Positions 21,893-30,138 of a stretch of DNA of 30,679 nt are shown piece after piece. A program made the translations under genes and the position numbers. The notes beneath the pieces are model-generated. The model made no database searches, had not been told where the DNA came from, and saw only the letters and a program-made list of their open reading frames with translations. Location: positions 1-30,679 of the forward strand of contig DABG01000020.1 of assembly GCA_002103075.1 (NCBI GenBank), read 5' to 3'. The DNA comes from Candidatus Gastranaerophilales bacterium HUM_9 (GTDB lineage: Bacteria; Cyanobacteriota; Vampirovibrionia; Gastranaerophilales; Gastranaerophilaceae). Every line of letters starts with the position of its first letter. Position 1 is the stretch's first letter.

Positions 21893-21948
21893 CTTACCAC
21901 CCCCTTTCAACCATGTACTTCATTATTGTGTGTTGAACGGATGGTAAG
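21893..21948 (-). promoter_or_regulatory. Leader hairpin sequestering the toxin ribosome site
   Basis: CTTACCA (minus, 21948-21942) pairs with TGGTAAG (21899-21893), and TTCAAC (21937-21932) pairs with GTTGAA (21911-21906). Together they enclose the Shine-Dalgarno stretch at 21906-21897. Base pairing would block ribosome entry until the 5' end is processed or unfolded, as known for several type I toxin mRNAs. Confidence 0.6.
21894..21923 (-). CDS. Possible 9-codon leader ORF ahead of the toxin
   Basis: ATG at 21923 reads MKYMVERGW and stops (TAA 21896-21894) 3 nt before the toxin ATG. Its last codons are the toxin ribosome site. Translation through it would open the hairpin, as in mok/hok-type coupling. 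It has no ribosome site of its own, so it may be chance. Confidence 0.3.
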   Translation of the reverse strand: MKYMVERGW

Positions 21949-21973
21949 TTGTAGATACTTACCTACTGAACTT

Positions 21974-21982
21974 ATTATATCA
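21974..21982 (-). promoter_or_regulatory. Extended -10 promoter of the toxin mRNA
   Basis: TGATATAAT on the minus strand is a perfect TGnTATAAT extended -10. No -35 is needed or seen. The predicted start near 21967 gives a ~77-nt leader. Confidence 0.6.
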
Positions 21983-22012
21983 AAAAAGTCTTTATTTTTA
22001 ATTTTAGACATA

Positions 22013-22036
22013 ACTTGTCATTTGTTAAGTTTTTTC
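22013..22036 (+). repeat. Direct repeat flanking the cassette, right copy
   Basis: ACTTGTCATTTG, two T, AAG and a T run. It is a decayed version of the terminator at 21653-21676, whose stem is broken here by three changes. Confidence 0.6.
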
Positions 22037-22050
22037 TTATTATAAGTACT

Positions 22051-23166
22051 ATGGAAGAACTTGAAAGCAAAAAAATAATAGGACTTATGTCAGGAACCTC
22101 TTGCGACTCAATAGATGCAGGACTTTGTGAAGTTTACCCTGATTTAAGTTGCAAACTCATCAAAGGGATAAATTATCCTTACCCAGAAAAAATAAGACAA
22201 AAAATATTCAAAGCATTCTCTACAGAGATATCTCTAAAAGAACTTTGCCAACTCAATTTTGAAATAGGTGAGTGTTTCGGAAATGCCTGCATTGAACTAA
22301 TCAATGAGTTTGGGAAACCTGATTTTATATCAAGTCACGGACAAACAGTTTATCATTACCCATTTGACGAAAAAGAAGACGGTATAAATTTAAAAAGCAC
22401 ACTACAAATCGGTGAAAGTTCAGTAATATCTGCTAAAACAGGTTGCCCAACAATATCAAATTTTAGAGAATTAGATATAGCTTATGGTGGTCAAGGAGCA
22501 CCTCTTGTTTGTTTTGCAGACAAAACTTGGTTCAAAAACTCAGCTGTTCAAAACATCGGTGGAATCTCAAACGTAACCGTAGTATCTGATGATTGTCTAC
22601 CTTTTGGTTTTGATAACGGTTGTGGAAACATAATGATTGATTATTGCGTAAAAAAATTCTTTAATAAACGCTATGATAAAGATGGAGAAATCGCAAAAAG
22701 TGGAACAATCTCTGATTACTGGCTTAATTGCCTACTTGAAGATGAATATTATTACCAAGACCCTCCTAAAACAACTGGCAGAGAATATTTTTCACCTAAA
22801 TATATAGAAAACATTCTAAAAATAGCGCCAGAAAACAAAGCTGACATCATAGCCACTCTAACAGCACTCACGGCTAAAACAATCGCACAAAGTTATGAAA
22901 GGTTCGTTTACCCTAATGCACATATTAACACTGTTATTTTAGGTGGTGGTGGTGCTTACAATAAATATATGAAAGAACTATTGAGAACATATCTTCCTAA
23001 ACGATTAGAACTCAAAACCCACGAGGATTTTGGCATCTCTAATAACTTTAAAGAAGTTATGGCGTTTGCACTTCTTGGATACTGTAAATATTATAACATT
23101 CCGAATAATGTACCGTCTTGCACAGGTGCTAATCAGTCAGTGGTTCTTGGTAAATTCTGCGGATAA
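22051..23166 (+). CDS. anmK: Anhydro-N-acetylmuramic acid kinase
   Basis: 371 residues from the ATG at 22051; the frame extends to a TTG at 22015 inside the repeat, which I reject because the family begins just before IIGLMSGTS. Motifs: IIGLMSGTSCDSIDAG (phosphate loop), SSHGQTVYHYP, ISNFRELDIAYGGQGAPLV, QNIGGISNVTVV, FDNGCGNIMIDY, PPKTTGREYFSP and LGGGGAYN. It phosphorylates 1,6-anhydro-MurNAc from cell-wall turnover to MurNAc-6-P in the cytoplasm. Small departures from consensus (DSID for DGID, FDNGCGN for FDTGPGN) seem tolerable. No Shine-Dalgarno sequence was found. It is terminated by the shared hairpin at 23185. Confidence 0.95.
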   Translation: MEELESKKIIGLMSGTSCDSIDAGLCEVYPDLSCKLIKGINYPYPEKIRQKIFKAFSTEISLKELCQLNFEIGECFGNACIELINEFGKPDFISSHGQTVYHYPFDEKEDGINLKSTLQIGESSVISAKTGCPTISNFRELDIAYGGQGAPLVCFADKTWFKNSAVQNIGGISNVTVVSDDCLPFGFDNGCGNIMIDYCVKKFFNKRYDKDGEIAKSGTISDYWLNCLLEDEYYYQDPPKTTGREYFSPKYIENILKIAPENKADIIATLTALTAKTIAQSYERFVYPNAHINTVILGGGGAYNKYMKELLRTYLPKRLELKTHEDFGISNNFKEVMAFALLGYCKYYNIPNNVPSCTGANQSVVLGKFCG

Positions 23167-23184
23167 ATTTTTAAACAAATAAAT

Positions 23185-23220
23185 AAAAGGGCGGTTTCAG
23201 TAAACTGAAACCGCCCTTTT
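23185..23220. terminator. Bidirectional intrinsic terminator between anmK and ahcY
   Basis: 16-bp stem AAAAGGGCGGTTTCAG / CTGAAACCGCCCTTTT with a TAAA loop. It has A-run and T-run ends on both sides, so it serves both convergent genes. Confidence 0.95.
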
Positions 23221-23236
23221 AAAATATAAATTATAA

Positions 23237-24544
23237 TTATTTCCAGCTGTTCAAATAAATTTGTTGTTCATCTGTCAAGCTATCAATTTGAATATTCATA
23301 GATTCAAGTTTTAAAGAAGCGATTTTTTCATCAACTTCTCTTGGTAAAGTATACAATTTATTTTCTAATTTACCACGATTTTTAACAATAAATTCCATAC
23401 CTAGAGCTTGGTTAGCAAAACTCATATCCATAACACTTGCAGGGTGACCTTCTGCTGCTACCAAGTTAACCAATCTACCTTCTGCTAATACATAAATAGA
23501 CTTTCCATTTTCCAACTTGTATTCATCTAAGAATGGTCTAATTTTATTGATTTCTACAGTTTGTTCTTTCAAACCTGGAACATTAACTTCGTGATCAAAG
23601 TGACCGGCATTACAAACCATAGCCCCATCTTTCATATTCATAATATGTTCAACGTCAATAACGTGCATATTACCTGTAACTGTTAAGAAGATATCACCAT
23701 ACTTAACTGCATCATTGATAGGCATAACTCTGTAGCCTTCCATAGCTGCTTCTAATGCTTTCAATGGATCAACTTCACAAACAATAACGTTTGCACCTAA
23801 TGCCTTAGCTCTCAAAGCACAGCCACGACCACACCAGCCATAACCAGATACAACAACGGTTTTACCAGCAATAAGAACATTTGCCGCTCTCATAATACCG
23901 TCTAAAGCACTTTGACCAGTACCATATCTATTATCATAAAGATGTTTTGTTAAACTTGTATTAACTCCAACTGCTGGGAATGCTAACTTACCTTCTTTTT
24001 CTAATGCTTCAAGTCTAATAATACCAGTTGTAGTTTCTTCTGTAGAACCAATCAACTTTTTAGCAATATCAGGACGTTCTGAATGGATTGCTGCAACCAA
24101 ATCACAACCATCATCAATAACTAAATCAGGATTATGGTTCATTGCATCTCTTAAGTGCATACGATAAACATCAGCAGGTTCACCAGTATAACCCAAAACA
24201 GGAATACCCCAATATTTTACTAATGCCGCAGCAACATCATCTTGTGTTGACAATGGGTTTGATGCGATAAGAACTGTATCAGCACCACCAGCTTGCATTA
24301 CTGTACACAAAGCAGCAGTTTCTTTTGTAATATGAACACGTGCTGATAACTTTAAGCCCTCAAAAGGTCTTTCTTTCGCAAATCGTTCTTTTATCTTCAT
24401 CAAAACAGGCATGTTTTTAAATGCCCATTCAATATTATTTTTACCTTGTTCTGCAAGAGTAATATCTTTTATATCAGATTTATCAAAAATACTTTCATTA
24501 GTAGCAATCATTGTTGGTTCCTTTTCTATTACGCTGCTAGTCAT
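23237..24544 (-). CDS. ahcY: Adenosylhomocysteinase (SAH hydrolase)
   Basis: 435 residues, the shorter bacterial/archaeal type without the eukaryote-like insertion. ATG at 24544 with GAAGGA 4 nt upstream. Substrate and active-site motifs: KETAALCTVMQAGGADT (74-90), WGIPVLGYTGE (112-122), DDGCDLV (144-150), GSTEETTTG (166-174) and DNRYGTGQS (204-212). NAD-binding loop GYGWCGRG (234-241). C-terminal AEGHPASVMDMSFANQA and the closing LTDEQQIYLNSW. It splits S-adenosylhomocysteine to adenosine and homocysteine, relieving methyltransferase inhibition. I see no SAH riboswitch upstream. The upstream neighbour is the 57-residue gene at 24602, 57 nt away. Confidence 0.97.
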   Translation of the reverse strand: MTSSVIEKEPTMIATNESIFDKSDIKDITLAEQGKNNIEWAFKNMPVLMKIKERFAKERPFEGLKLSARVHITKETAALCTVMQAGGADTVLIASNPLSTQDDVAAALVKYWGIPVLGYTGEPADVYRMHLRDAMNHNPDLVIDDGCDLVAAIHSERPDIAKKLIGSTEETTTGIIRLEALEKEGKLAFPAVGVNTSLTKHLYDNRYGTGQSALDGIMRAANVLIAGKTVVVSGYGWCGRGCALRAKALGANVIVCEVDPLKALEAAMEGYRVMPINDAVKYGDIFLTVTGNMHVIDVEHIMNMKDGAMVCNAGHFDHEVNVPGLKEQTVEINKIRPFLDEYKLENGKSIYVLAEGRLVNLVAAEGHPASVMDMSFANQALGMEFIVKNRGKLENKLYTLPREVDEKIASLKLESMNIQIDSLTDEQQIYLNSWK

Positions 24545-24601
24545 TGATTCCTTCTTTCCCTTTAGCCATCATTGAATTATTTAGTGTTAAAATTACACAC
24601 A

Positions 24602-24775
24602 TTACAACGTAATAATTTTATCATAAGCAACATTTATAGTAAAAAAATCTTTGCTAATCTTTACAATTGCCCACCTCAAAGGTTCAATCCCATGCTTTTT
24701 CAATTCTGATTCAACATATTCTGTTGTAGGATTGTTATTATTTTTTATTTCTAATATCTCTGAAACTATGCTCAT
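24602..24775 (-). CDS. 57-residue unknown protein between glmS and ahcY
   Basis: ATG at 24775 lies 5 nt after the glmS stop codon; TAA at 24604-24602. The product (MSIVSEILEIKNNN..., ESELKKHGIEPLRWAIVKI, TINVAYDKIITL) has balanced charge, a plausible helix then two strands, and protein-like codon use, so it reads as a genuine small gene. No membrane segment. The tight spacing suggests translational coupling to glmS; only a weak AGG is present as a ribosome site. Function unknown. A plus-strand frame over the same DNA is a shadow. Confidence 0.65.
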   Translation of the reverse strand: MSIVSEILEIKNNNNPTTEYVESELKKHGIEPLRWAIVKISKDFFTINVAYDKIITL

Positions 24776-24780
24776 GCCTG

Positions 24781-26625
24781 CTATTCAACCGTTACTGATT
24801 TTGCCAAATTTCTTGGTTGGTCAACATCTTTTCCTAAAAATTCAGCAATATAATATGCTAACAATTGTAAAGGAATTATTGCAAGAATTGGTGATAAATA
24901 TTCATCTGTTTCAGGAATTCTTATAATATTATCAAATAAATCATCTAATTTTTCATCAGTAGAGTTTGTTAGAGCAATCATCTTCGCATCTCTTGCTTTT
25001 GCTTCTTCTGAGTTTGAAAGAATTTTATCATAAACTTTACCTTTCATCATAATTGATAATACAGGTAATGTTTCATCTAACATAGCAATAGGGCCATGTT
25101 TCAATTCGCCAGCTGGATAACCAGTTGCATTGATGTAACTAATTTCTTTTAACTTCAAAGCACCCTCTAAAGCTGTTGGGAAATTGATACCTCTTGCTAT
25201 ATATACAAAATTCTTTGCGTTTGCATAAGTTCTTGCACATGCCTTAACAACATTTTCATGTGACAAAATTTCATCAGCTTTTTCAGGAAGTTTAATCAAA
25301 TCCTTTTTAAGTTTTACAAGAGTTTCTTTTTCCATAGAACCTTTTATTTCAGCCATATAAATAGCTAACAAATAGAAAGAAACAAGTTGTGCCATATATG
25401 ATTTTGTTGCAGCAACACTAACTTCTATACCTGCACAAACAGAAATCAAGCTATCTGCTTCTCTTGCCATTGTTGAATCAGGACGGTTCGTAATAATTAA
25501 GATATGAGAACCTCTTTCCTTAGATTGTTTAATCGCTGTAATTGTATCAGCTGTTTCACCAGATTGAGAAACACCAATTACAAGAGTATGTTCATCTGTT
25601 ACAGTTTTTCTATAAATATATTCACTTGACGGTTCAACATCGACAGCTATGCCACAAAAATCTTCTAAAATATATTTACCAACCATTGCAGCATGTAATG
25701 ACGTACCACAAGCCACAATCTGAACTCTGTTTAATTTTTTAATATTTTCAACGTTTAAATTAACTTCTGGAAGATACAAAGGTTCTTCTAAATCGCTAAT
25801 TTTTCCACTCAACAAATTCCTAATAATACTTGGTTGTTCATGAATTTCTTTCATCATGAAATGTTTATAACCCATTTTACTCAAAGAAACTGACTCCCAA
25901 GGTAAAACCTCTATTTTACAAGGAAGTTTTGTACCTTCTGCATCAATCAAAACCATACTATCTGGAGTAAGAGTAACAATCTGATTGTCATCAAGATACA
26001 TAGCTTTTTTAGTATAATCTATTGTAGCTGGAACATCTGATGCAACATAATATTCATGTTCACCAATACCGACTAACAATGGAGCATTTCTTTTTGTAGC
26101 AACTATAGTGTCTTTAACATCTTGATGCATAACACATAACGCATAAGCACCTTCAATTCTCTTTGTTGCAATTCTAACAGCTTCTGTTAAATTCTTCACC
26201 TTTCCAAACTCTCTAGCAATTAGGTGAGCAACAGTTTCAGTATCTGTTTGAGAACGGAACACACAGCCATCTTTTTCTAATTCTTCTCTTAGTTCTTTAA
26301 AGTTTTCAATAATACCGTTATGAACAAGAACCAACTTTCCACAATTACAAGAATGTGGGTGAGCATTAACGGTAGTAGGAGCTCCATGCGTTGCCCAACG
26401 AATATGTCCAATACCAATAGTTGATTTTTCAACAGTCTGTTTTATTGGTAAAAGTAAATCTTTTAGGTTTTGAAGCTTGCCTTCTGCCTTATACATTTCA
26501 ACTTTTCCATCAATATTAAGAGCAACTCCTGATGAATCATAACCTCTGTATTCAAGCTTAGTTAACCCGTTTAAAAGTATATCTATTGCTGATTTATTTC
26601 CAATATATCCTACTATTCCGCACAT
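24781..26625 (-). CDS. glmS: Glutamine-fructose-6-phosphate aminotransferase (isomerizing)
   Basis: 614 residues, standard length. ATG at 26625 after AAGGAG with 6 nt spacing. The N-terminal glutaminase begins MCGIVGYIGN with catalytic Cys2 (after Met removal), followed by HIRWATHG and HNGIIENF. The isomerase part has two SIS domains: VACGTSLHAA, VIGVSQSGETADT, EVSVAATKSY and ALEGALKLKEISYI, ending in LAKSVTVE. It makes glucosamine-6-P for UDP-GlcNAc (peptidoglycan, LPS). The upstream gap (about 120 nt) is too short and lacks the sequence for a glmS ribozyme. An extended -10 (TGTTAGAAT, 26664-26656) is the likely promoter. Confidence 0.98.
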   Translation of the reverse strand: MCGIVGYIGNKSAIDILLNGLTKLEYRGYDSSGVALNIDGKVEMYKAEGKLQNLKDLLLPIKQTVEKSTIGIGHIRWATHGAPTTVNAHPHSCNCGKLVLVHNGIIENFKELREELEKDGCVFRSQTDTETVAHLIAREFGKVKNLTEAVRIATKRIEGAYALCVMHQDVKDTIVATKRNAPLLVGIGEHEYYVASDVPATIDYTKKAMYLDDNQIVTLTPDSMVLIDAEGTKLPCKIEVLPWESVSLSKMGYKHFMMKEIHEQPSIIRNLLSGKISDLEEPLYLPEVNLNVENIKKLNRVQIVACGTSLHAAMVGKYILEDFCGIAVDVEPSSEYIYRKTVTDEHTLVIGVSQSGETADTITAIKQSKERGSHILIITNRPDSTMAREADSLISVCAGIEVSVAATKSYMAQLVSFYLLAIYMAEIKGSMEKETLVKLKKDLIKLPEKADEILSHENVVKACARTYANAKNFVYIARGINFPTALEGALKLKEISYINATGYPAGELKHGPIAMLDETLPVLSIMMKGKVYDKILSNSEEAKARDAKMIALTNSTDEKLDDLFDNIIRIPETDEYLSPILAIIPLQLLAYYIAEFLGKDVDQPRNLAKSVTVE

Positions 26626-26655
26626 ACAACTCTCCTTCGTTGATTTATATCAAAT

Positions 26656-26664
26656 ATTCTAACA
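26656..26664 (-). promoter_or_regulatory. Extended -10 promoter of glmS
   Basis: TGTTAGAAT on the minus strand matches TGnTAtAAT with one change; the start would be about 25 nt before the ATG. The -35 position reads CTTTTA, which is weak. Confidence 0.45.
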
Positions 26665-26748
26665 TGGAAAAATTTTAATAAAAGCACTTTGTAACAAAAC
26701 AAGTATTTTATTCTATTAATGAATAACGTAGCAAATTAGTTACATCTC

Positions 26749-27648
26749 CTAAGCCATCAAGCCTAATGCTTCTTTTTCGCAATTACCCAAAACTTTTCTA
26801 GAAGAACTTGCAGCTGAATCATTAATAATAGTTTGTTTAACAGTTTGACTAGCTAATTTATCAGCACTAGAAATTCCATAAACAGTTCCACCTACAACTG
26901 CACCAACTGTTCCTGAAACAAGAGCTGATGTAAATGTATTTTTCGCTAAATCACCAGCATTAAAATATTTATCATCATCAAGTGCAACATCAGCTAAATA
27001 ACTTGTAGCACCAGAAACACCACCACATATAGCACCACATTTTGTACCGTTTTTCACTGATACTAAAAATTTGCCTGATTTTATACCAGCACCGATACCA
27101 GATGAAACAGCACTTGTCATACCTGTAACAGCACCAGATACAACATCTTTTGTAATAGCTTTTGACTCAAATTCATCATTTTTTACATTGTTTGTTGCTC
27201 TGTCAGCGATTTTCAAACTTGTTTTTACAGCAGCACCAACAGGAGCACCTAAAGCAAACGCTGTAACCCAACCGATTGGACCACCGGCTACAGCTGCTGT
27301 AACTAACGCAATAGAAGCAATACCCGTTGTAATATTAGCGAACAAATCTGTCATTGTAGATTGTTTTTCATCATAACCTTTTATTGTTTCTAAAGCTTCT
27401 TCAAATGATATTTCACCATTCTTATATTTATTAATAGTTTCATTACAATCAGATTCAGACAAACCTGCATCAAAAGTTTCTTTAATACCGTTCCATGACT
27501 TTCCAATGAAACCTTGTTTATCTTTAACATTATTTAGTTCTTTTTCTAAAAAGATAGATTTATCAGTGTCATCAACATTTCCTATTGAATTTATAATAGG
27601 TGTTTGTTGAACTAAACCTGTATTTAATTGATTAATTGATTCTACCAT
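26749..27648 (-). CDS. Unknown Gly/Ala-rich, possibly membrane-active protein, 299 residues
   Basis: Not recognised. Polar N-terminal ~95 residues (with SESDCNETINKYKNGEISFEEALETIKGYDEK, an acidic helical pair, given here in part) are followed by hydrophobic Gly/Ala stretches: ANITTGIASIALVTAAVAG (~101-122), GWVTAFALGAPVGAAV, AVTGMTSAVSSGIGAG, CGAICGGVSGATSYL and ALVSGTVGAVVGGTVYG. The regular G-x-x-x-G spacing looks like glycine-zipper helices that could insert in a membrane. No signal peptide. The ATG at 27648 has a weak AGG ribosome site. No clear terminator separates it from glmS. Confidence 0.75.
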   Translation of the reverse strand: MVESINQLNTGLVQQTPIINSIGNVDDTDKSIFLEKELNNVKDKQGFIGKSWNGIKETFDAGLSESDCNETINKYKNGEISFEEALETIKGYDEKQSTMTDLFANITTGIASIALVTAAVAGGPIGWVTAFALGAPVGAAVKTSLKIADRATNNVKNDEFESKAITKDVVSGAVTGMTSAVSSGIGAGIKSGKFLVSVKNGTKCGAICGGVSGATSYLADVALDDDKYFNAGDLAKNTFTSALVSGTVGAVVGGTVYGISSADKLASQTVKQTIINDSAASSSRKVLGNCEKEALGLMA

Positions 27649-27843
27649 AACTAACCTGAAATAATCTATAACACACTTACTCTTATATAAAGTTATTTTT
27701 AAATTTGAAATTGATTTTTAAAGATAAATTATTAACAAATATTAATAAAATTAATATCGATATAAAGAATAGATAAAGAAATCTAATATTTTAAATTTTA
27801 ATATTATAATTAAAATGTGAAATACGATAATTGGAGTTATGAA
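27649..27843. other. AT-rich divergent promoter region
   Basis: Very AT-rich, between divergent starts at 27648 and 27844. TAATATT...AATATTA (about 27784-27806) is an imperfect palindrome. No clear -35/-10 pair. Confidence 0.35.
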
Positions 27844-28119
27844 ATGCAATCAGTAAAAGAAATTTTATCAATGTTAAATGATTCAGACAAAAACGAAATT
27901 GAAAATATGTTAGTAGATATAGGAACACCTGCGGTTCCAGAACTTGTTGAACAATTACAAGTAGTAAGAGGTCTAACAAGAGGTGTAGTTGCTATGACAC
28001 TTATCAGAATTGGTGATTCATCAATCGATTACCTTAAAAAAGCTGCTAACAACAACAAAGATTTTGAATGGGTAGCTGAATATCTTATTACAGAAATCAA
28101 AGGTAACAAAGCAGCCTAA
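27844..28119 (+). CDS. Small HEAT-repeat-like protein, 91 residues
   Basis: Start at ATG 27844, which has GGAG 7 nt upstream; the frame extends to a GTG at 27817 without a ribosome site. The sequence is helical with a HEAT/PBS-lyase-like pattern: IGTPAVPELVEQL (~25-38), then GVVAMTLIRIGDSSIDYLKKA (~47-67; G-x-x-A-x-x-L-x-x-I-G...L). HEAT repeats bind other proteins; the partner is unknown. It has its own terminator, and is a monocistronic unit. Confidence 0.75.
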   Translation: MQSVKEILSMLNDSDKNEIENMLVDIGTPAVPELVEQLQVVRGLTRGVVAMTLIRIGDSSIDYLKKAANNNKDFEWVAEYLITEIKGNKAA

Positions 28120-28156
28120 CTAAAATAAAAATATTACAATTAACACACAACACAAC

Positions 28157-28183
28157 AAAAAACGGCATTTTAGCCGTTTTTTG
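28157..28183 (+). terminator. Terminator of the HEAT-like gene
   Basis: AAAAAACGGC / GCCGTTTTTT with a six-base loop, followed by T-rich sequence, 37 nt after the stop. Confidence 0.9.
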
Positions 28184-28359
28184 TTATTTATAGAGTATAT
28201 AAAAAGTATATTTCGGTAAACTTTTGTAACATTATCCAAAATAACTAATTCTAAAGTATTATTTTTTTCCATCATTTGTACTATACTAAAATAGAGGATA
28301 TTACATAATAATATAATAACTAATATATAAATTACAAAAACAAATGTAAGGAGAAAAAC

Positions 28360-30084
28360 ATGTCAGTAGGACAATTCGTATTTATGTTACACAGTCACCT
28401 ACCATACTATAGAAAAGCAGGTATGTGGCCATTTGGTGAAGAAAATTTATATGAGTGTATGGCAGAAACATACGTTCCATTATTAAATGCAATATCTGAG
28501 CTTTGGGACGAGGGTATTAAAGCAAAACTAACCGTTGGTATTACACCTATTTTGGCAGAACAACTTAATGACGAACACCTACAACATGGTTTCGTAAAAT
28601 ATATTGATGCACAAATAAAGGCAGTATCTAAAGATTTAGAAAGATATCCTGACCCAAAAGTGCCTCATTCACAACATTTGAAATATTTAGCAAAATATTA
28701 TTTTGATTTATGGAACAAATTAAAAGATGATTTTGTAAACAAATACGAAATGAACCTTATTAAATATTTCAAAAAATATCAAGATTTAGGCTGTATAGAA
28801 ATAACAACATCAGGTGCAACACACGGATTTTCACCATTGTTGGCTACTGACAACAACTTGAACGCACAGTTCAAAGTTGGTTCTGATACAACAAAAAGAT
28901 TGTTCGGTAAAAAAGCAATGGGTGCTTGGTTACCTGAATGTGCATATAGACAAGGATACGAATACGTTGGTAAAGATGGTAAAAAACATTGGAGACCAGC
29001 TATTGAAGTTACATTACAAAACAATGATATTGAATACTTCTTTACAGAATCACACGTAATAGAAGGTGGTAATTCAATTGGTAACAGACGTGTAATCGGT
29101 GTTTACGGAAACATTGAATACATTCCACTACCTGAAAGAGAAGCTACTGGATATGATACATATTCTGCTTATTGGTTACCTGATGCACAAGTTGCAGTAA
29201 TGGGAAGAAACGATAGAGCAGGATATCAAGTATGGTCAGCTGCTGACGGATACCCAGGGGACGGAGTATTCAGAGAATTCCACAAAAAAGATGACAAATC
29301 TGGTATGCACTATTGGAGAATTACTTCATCTAAAACTGATTTAGGTGACAAAATGTTATATGATCCAGTATTAGCATTAAACAAGATTAACGAAAACTCT
29401 GATCACTATACAACAATGATTTATCACTTGTTGAACGATTACAAGAAATCACACAACGGTAAAGAAGGTCTTGTAATGGTTTCATTTGATACAGAATTGT
29501 TTGGACACTGGTGGTTTGAAGGCGTTGAATTTATTAAACAAGTTATCAAAAAATTCAACCAATATTTACCAGAAGTTGAAATTATGACAGCTGGTGAATA
29601 CATCAAGAAACACCCACCAAAAGAAGCTATCCAAATTCCTGAAAGTTCTTGGGGACAAGGTGGACACTTCTATGTATGGCAAAACCACTTGACTGAATGG
29701 ATGTGGCCAATCATACATTCTTGTGAAAAAAGAATTACAGATGTTGTTTCAAAATATGAAGAAATACCTGAAGACAAATTATTACATAGAGCATTAAACC
29801 AATTAGCAAGAGAAAACTTGTTATTACAAAGCTCTGACTGGCCATTCTTGATTACAACATGGCAAGCTAAGGATTATGCAACTGATAGATTCAACGAACA
29901 CGTTGAAAGATTCAGTACTATTGCAGATATGATTGAATCAGGTCATATAGATGAAAATAAACTTCAAGAAATCGAAAGTATAGATAACTGTTTCCCTGTA
30001 ATTGATTACAGAGTTTATCTACCGATTGAAGAAGGTGTAATTCCTCAACAAGCTAAGAAATTAGCACCTTTGTATAAGGACTAA
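28360..30084 (+). CDS. GH57 1,4-alpha-glucan branching enzyme
   Basis: 574 residues, ATG behind AAGGAG with 6 nt spacing. GH57 conserved regions in order: HSHLPYYRKAG (11-21), SGATHGFSPLL (151-161), AWLPECAYR (189-197) with the putative nucleophile E193, and VSFDTELFGHWWFEG (374-388) with the acid/base D377. The C-terminal helical domain carries SSWGQGGHFYVWQN and SSDWPFLITTW, typical of AmyC/branching-enzyme members (DUF1957 neighbours). It creates alpha-1,6 branches in glycogen, in the cytoplasm; there is no signal peptide. It is a single-gene unit with a strong terminator. Alternative: another GH57 amylase-type activity. Confidence 0.92.
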   Translation: MSVGQFVFMLHSHLPYYRKAGMWPFGEENLYECMAETYVPLLNAISELWDEGIKAKLTVGITPILAEQLNDEHLQHGFVKYIDAQIKAVSKDLERYPDPKVPHSQHLKYLAKYYFDLWNKLKDDFVNKYEMNLIKYFKKYQDLGCIEITTSGATHGFSPLLATDNNLNAQFKVGSDTTKRLFGKKAMGAWLPECAYRQGYEYVGKDGKKHWRPAIEVTLQNNDIEYFFTESHVIEGGNSIGNRRVIGVYGNIEYIPLPEREATGYDTYSAYWLPDAQVAVMGRNDRAGYQVWSAADGYPGDGVFREFHKKDDKSGMHYWRITSSKTDLGDKMLYDPVLALNKINENSDHYTTMIYHLLNDYKKSHNGKEGLVMVSFDTELFGHWWFEGVEFIKQVIKKFNQYLPEVEIMTAGEYIKKHPPKEAIQIPESSWGQGGHFYVWQNHLTEWMWPIIHSCEKRITDVVSKYEEIPEDKLLHRALNQLARENLLLQSSDWPFLITTWQAKDYATDRFNEHVERFSTIADMIESGHIDENKLQEIESIDNCFPVIDYRVYLPIEEGVIPQQAKKLAPLYKD

Positions 30085-30099
30085 TTCAAAGAATTATCA

Positions 30100-30138
30100 A
30101 AAGGCGGGGTTTGTTTCACAAACCCCGCCTTTGTTTTG
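30100..30138 (+). terminator. Terminator of the branching-enzyme gene
   Basis: 15-bp stem AAAGGCGGGGTTTGT / ACAAACCCCGCCTTT (30100-30114, 30118-30132) with a TTC loop, followed by T-rich sequence. Confidence 0.95.

Noticed and set aside
24651..24926. 91-codon plus-strand frame over glmS end
   Set aside because: Antisense to glmS and to the 57-residue gene, with no ribosome site.
26626..26748. glmS ribozyme upstream of glmS
   Set aside because: Only about 120 nt are available, with no ribozyme core; a simple promoter and ribosome site are visible instead.
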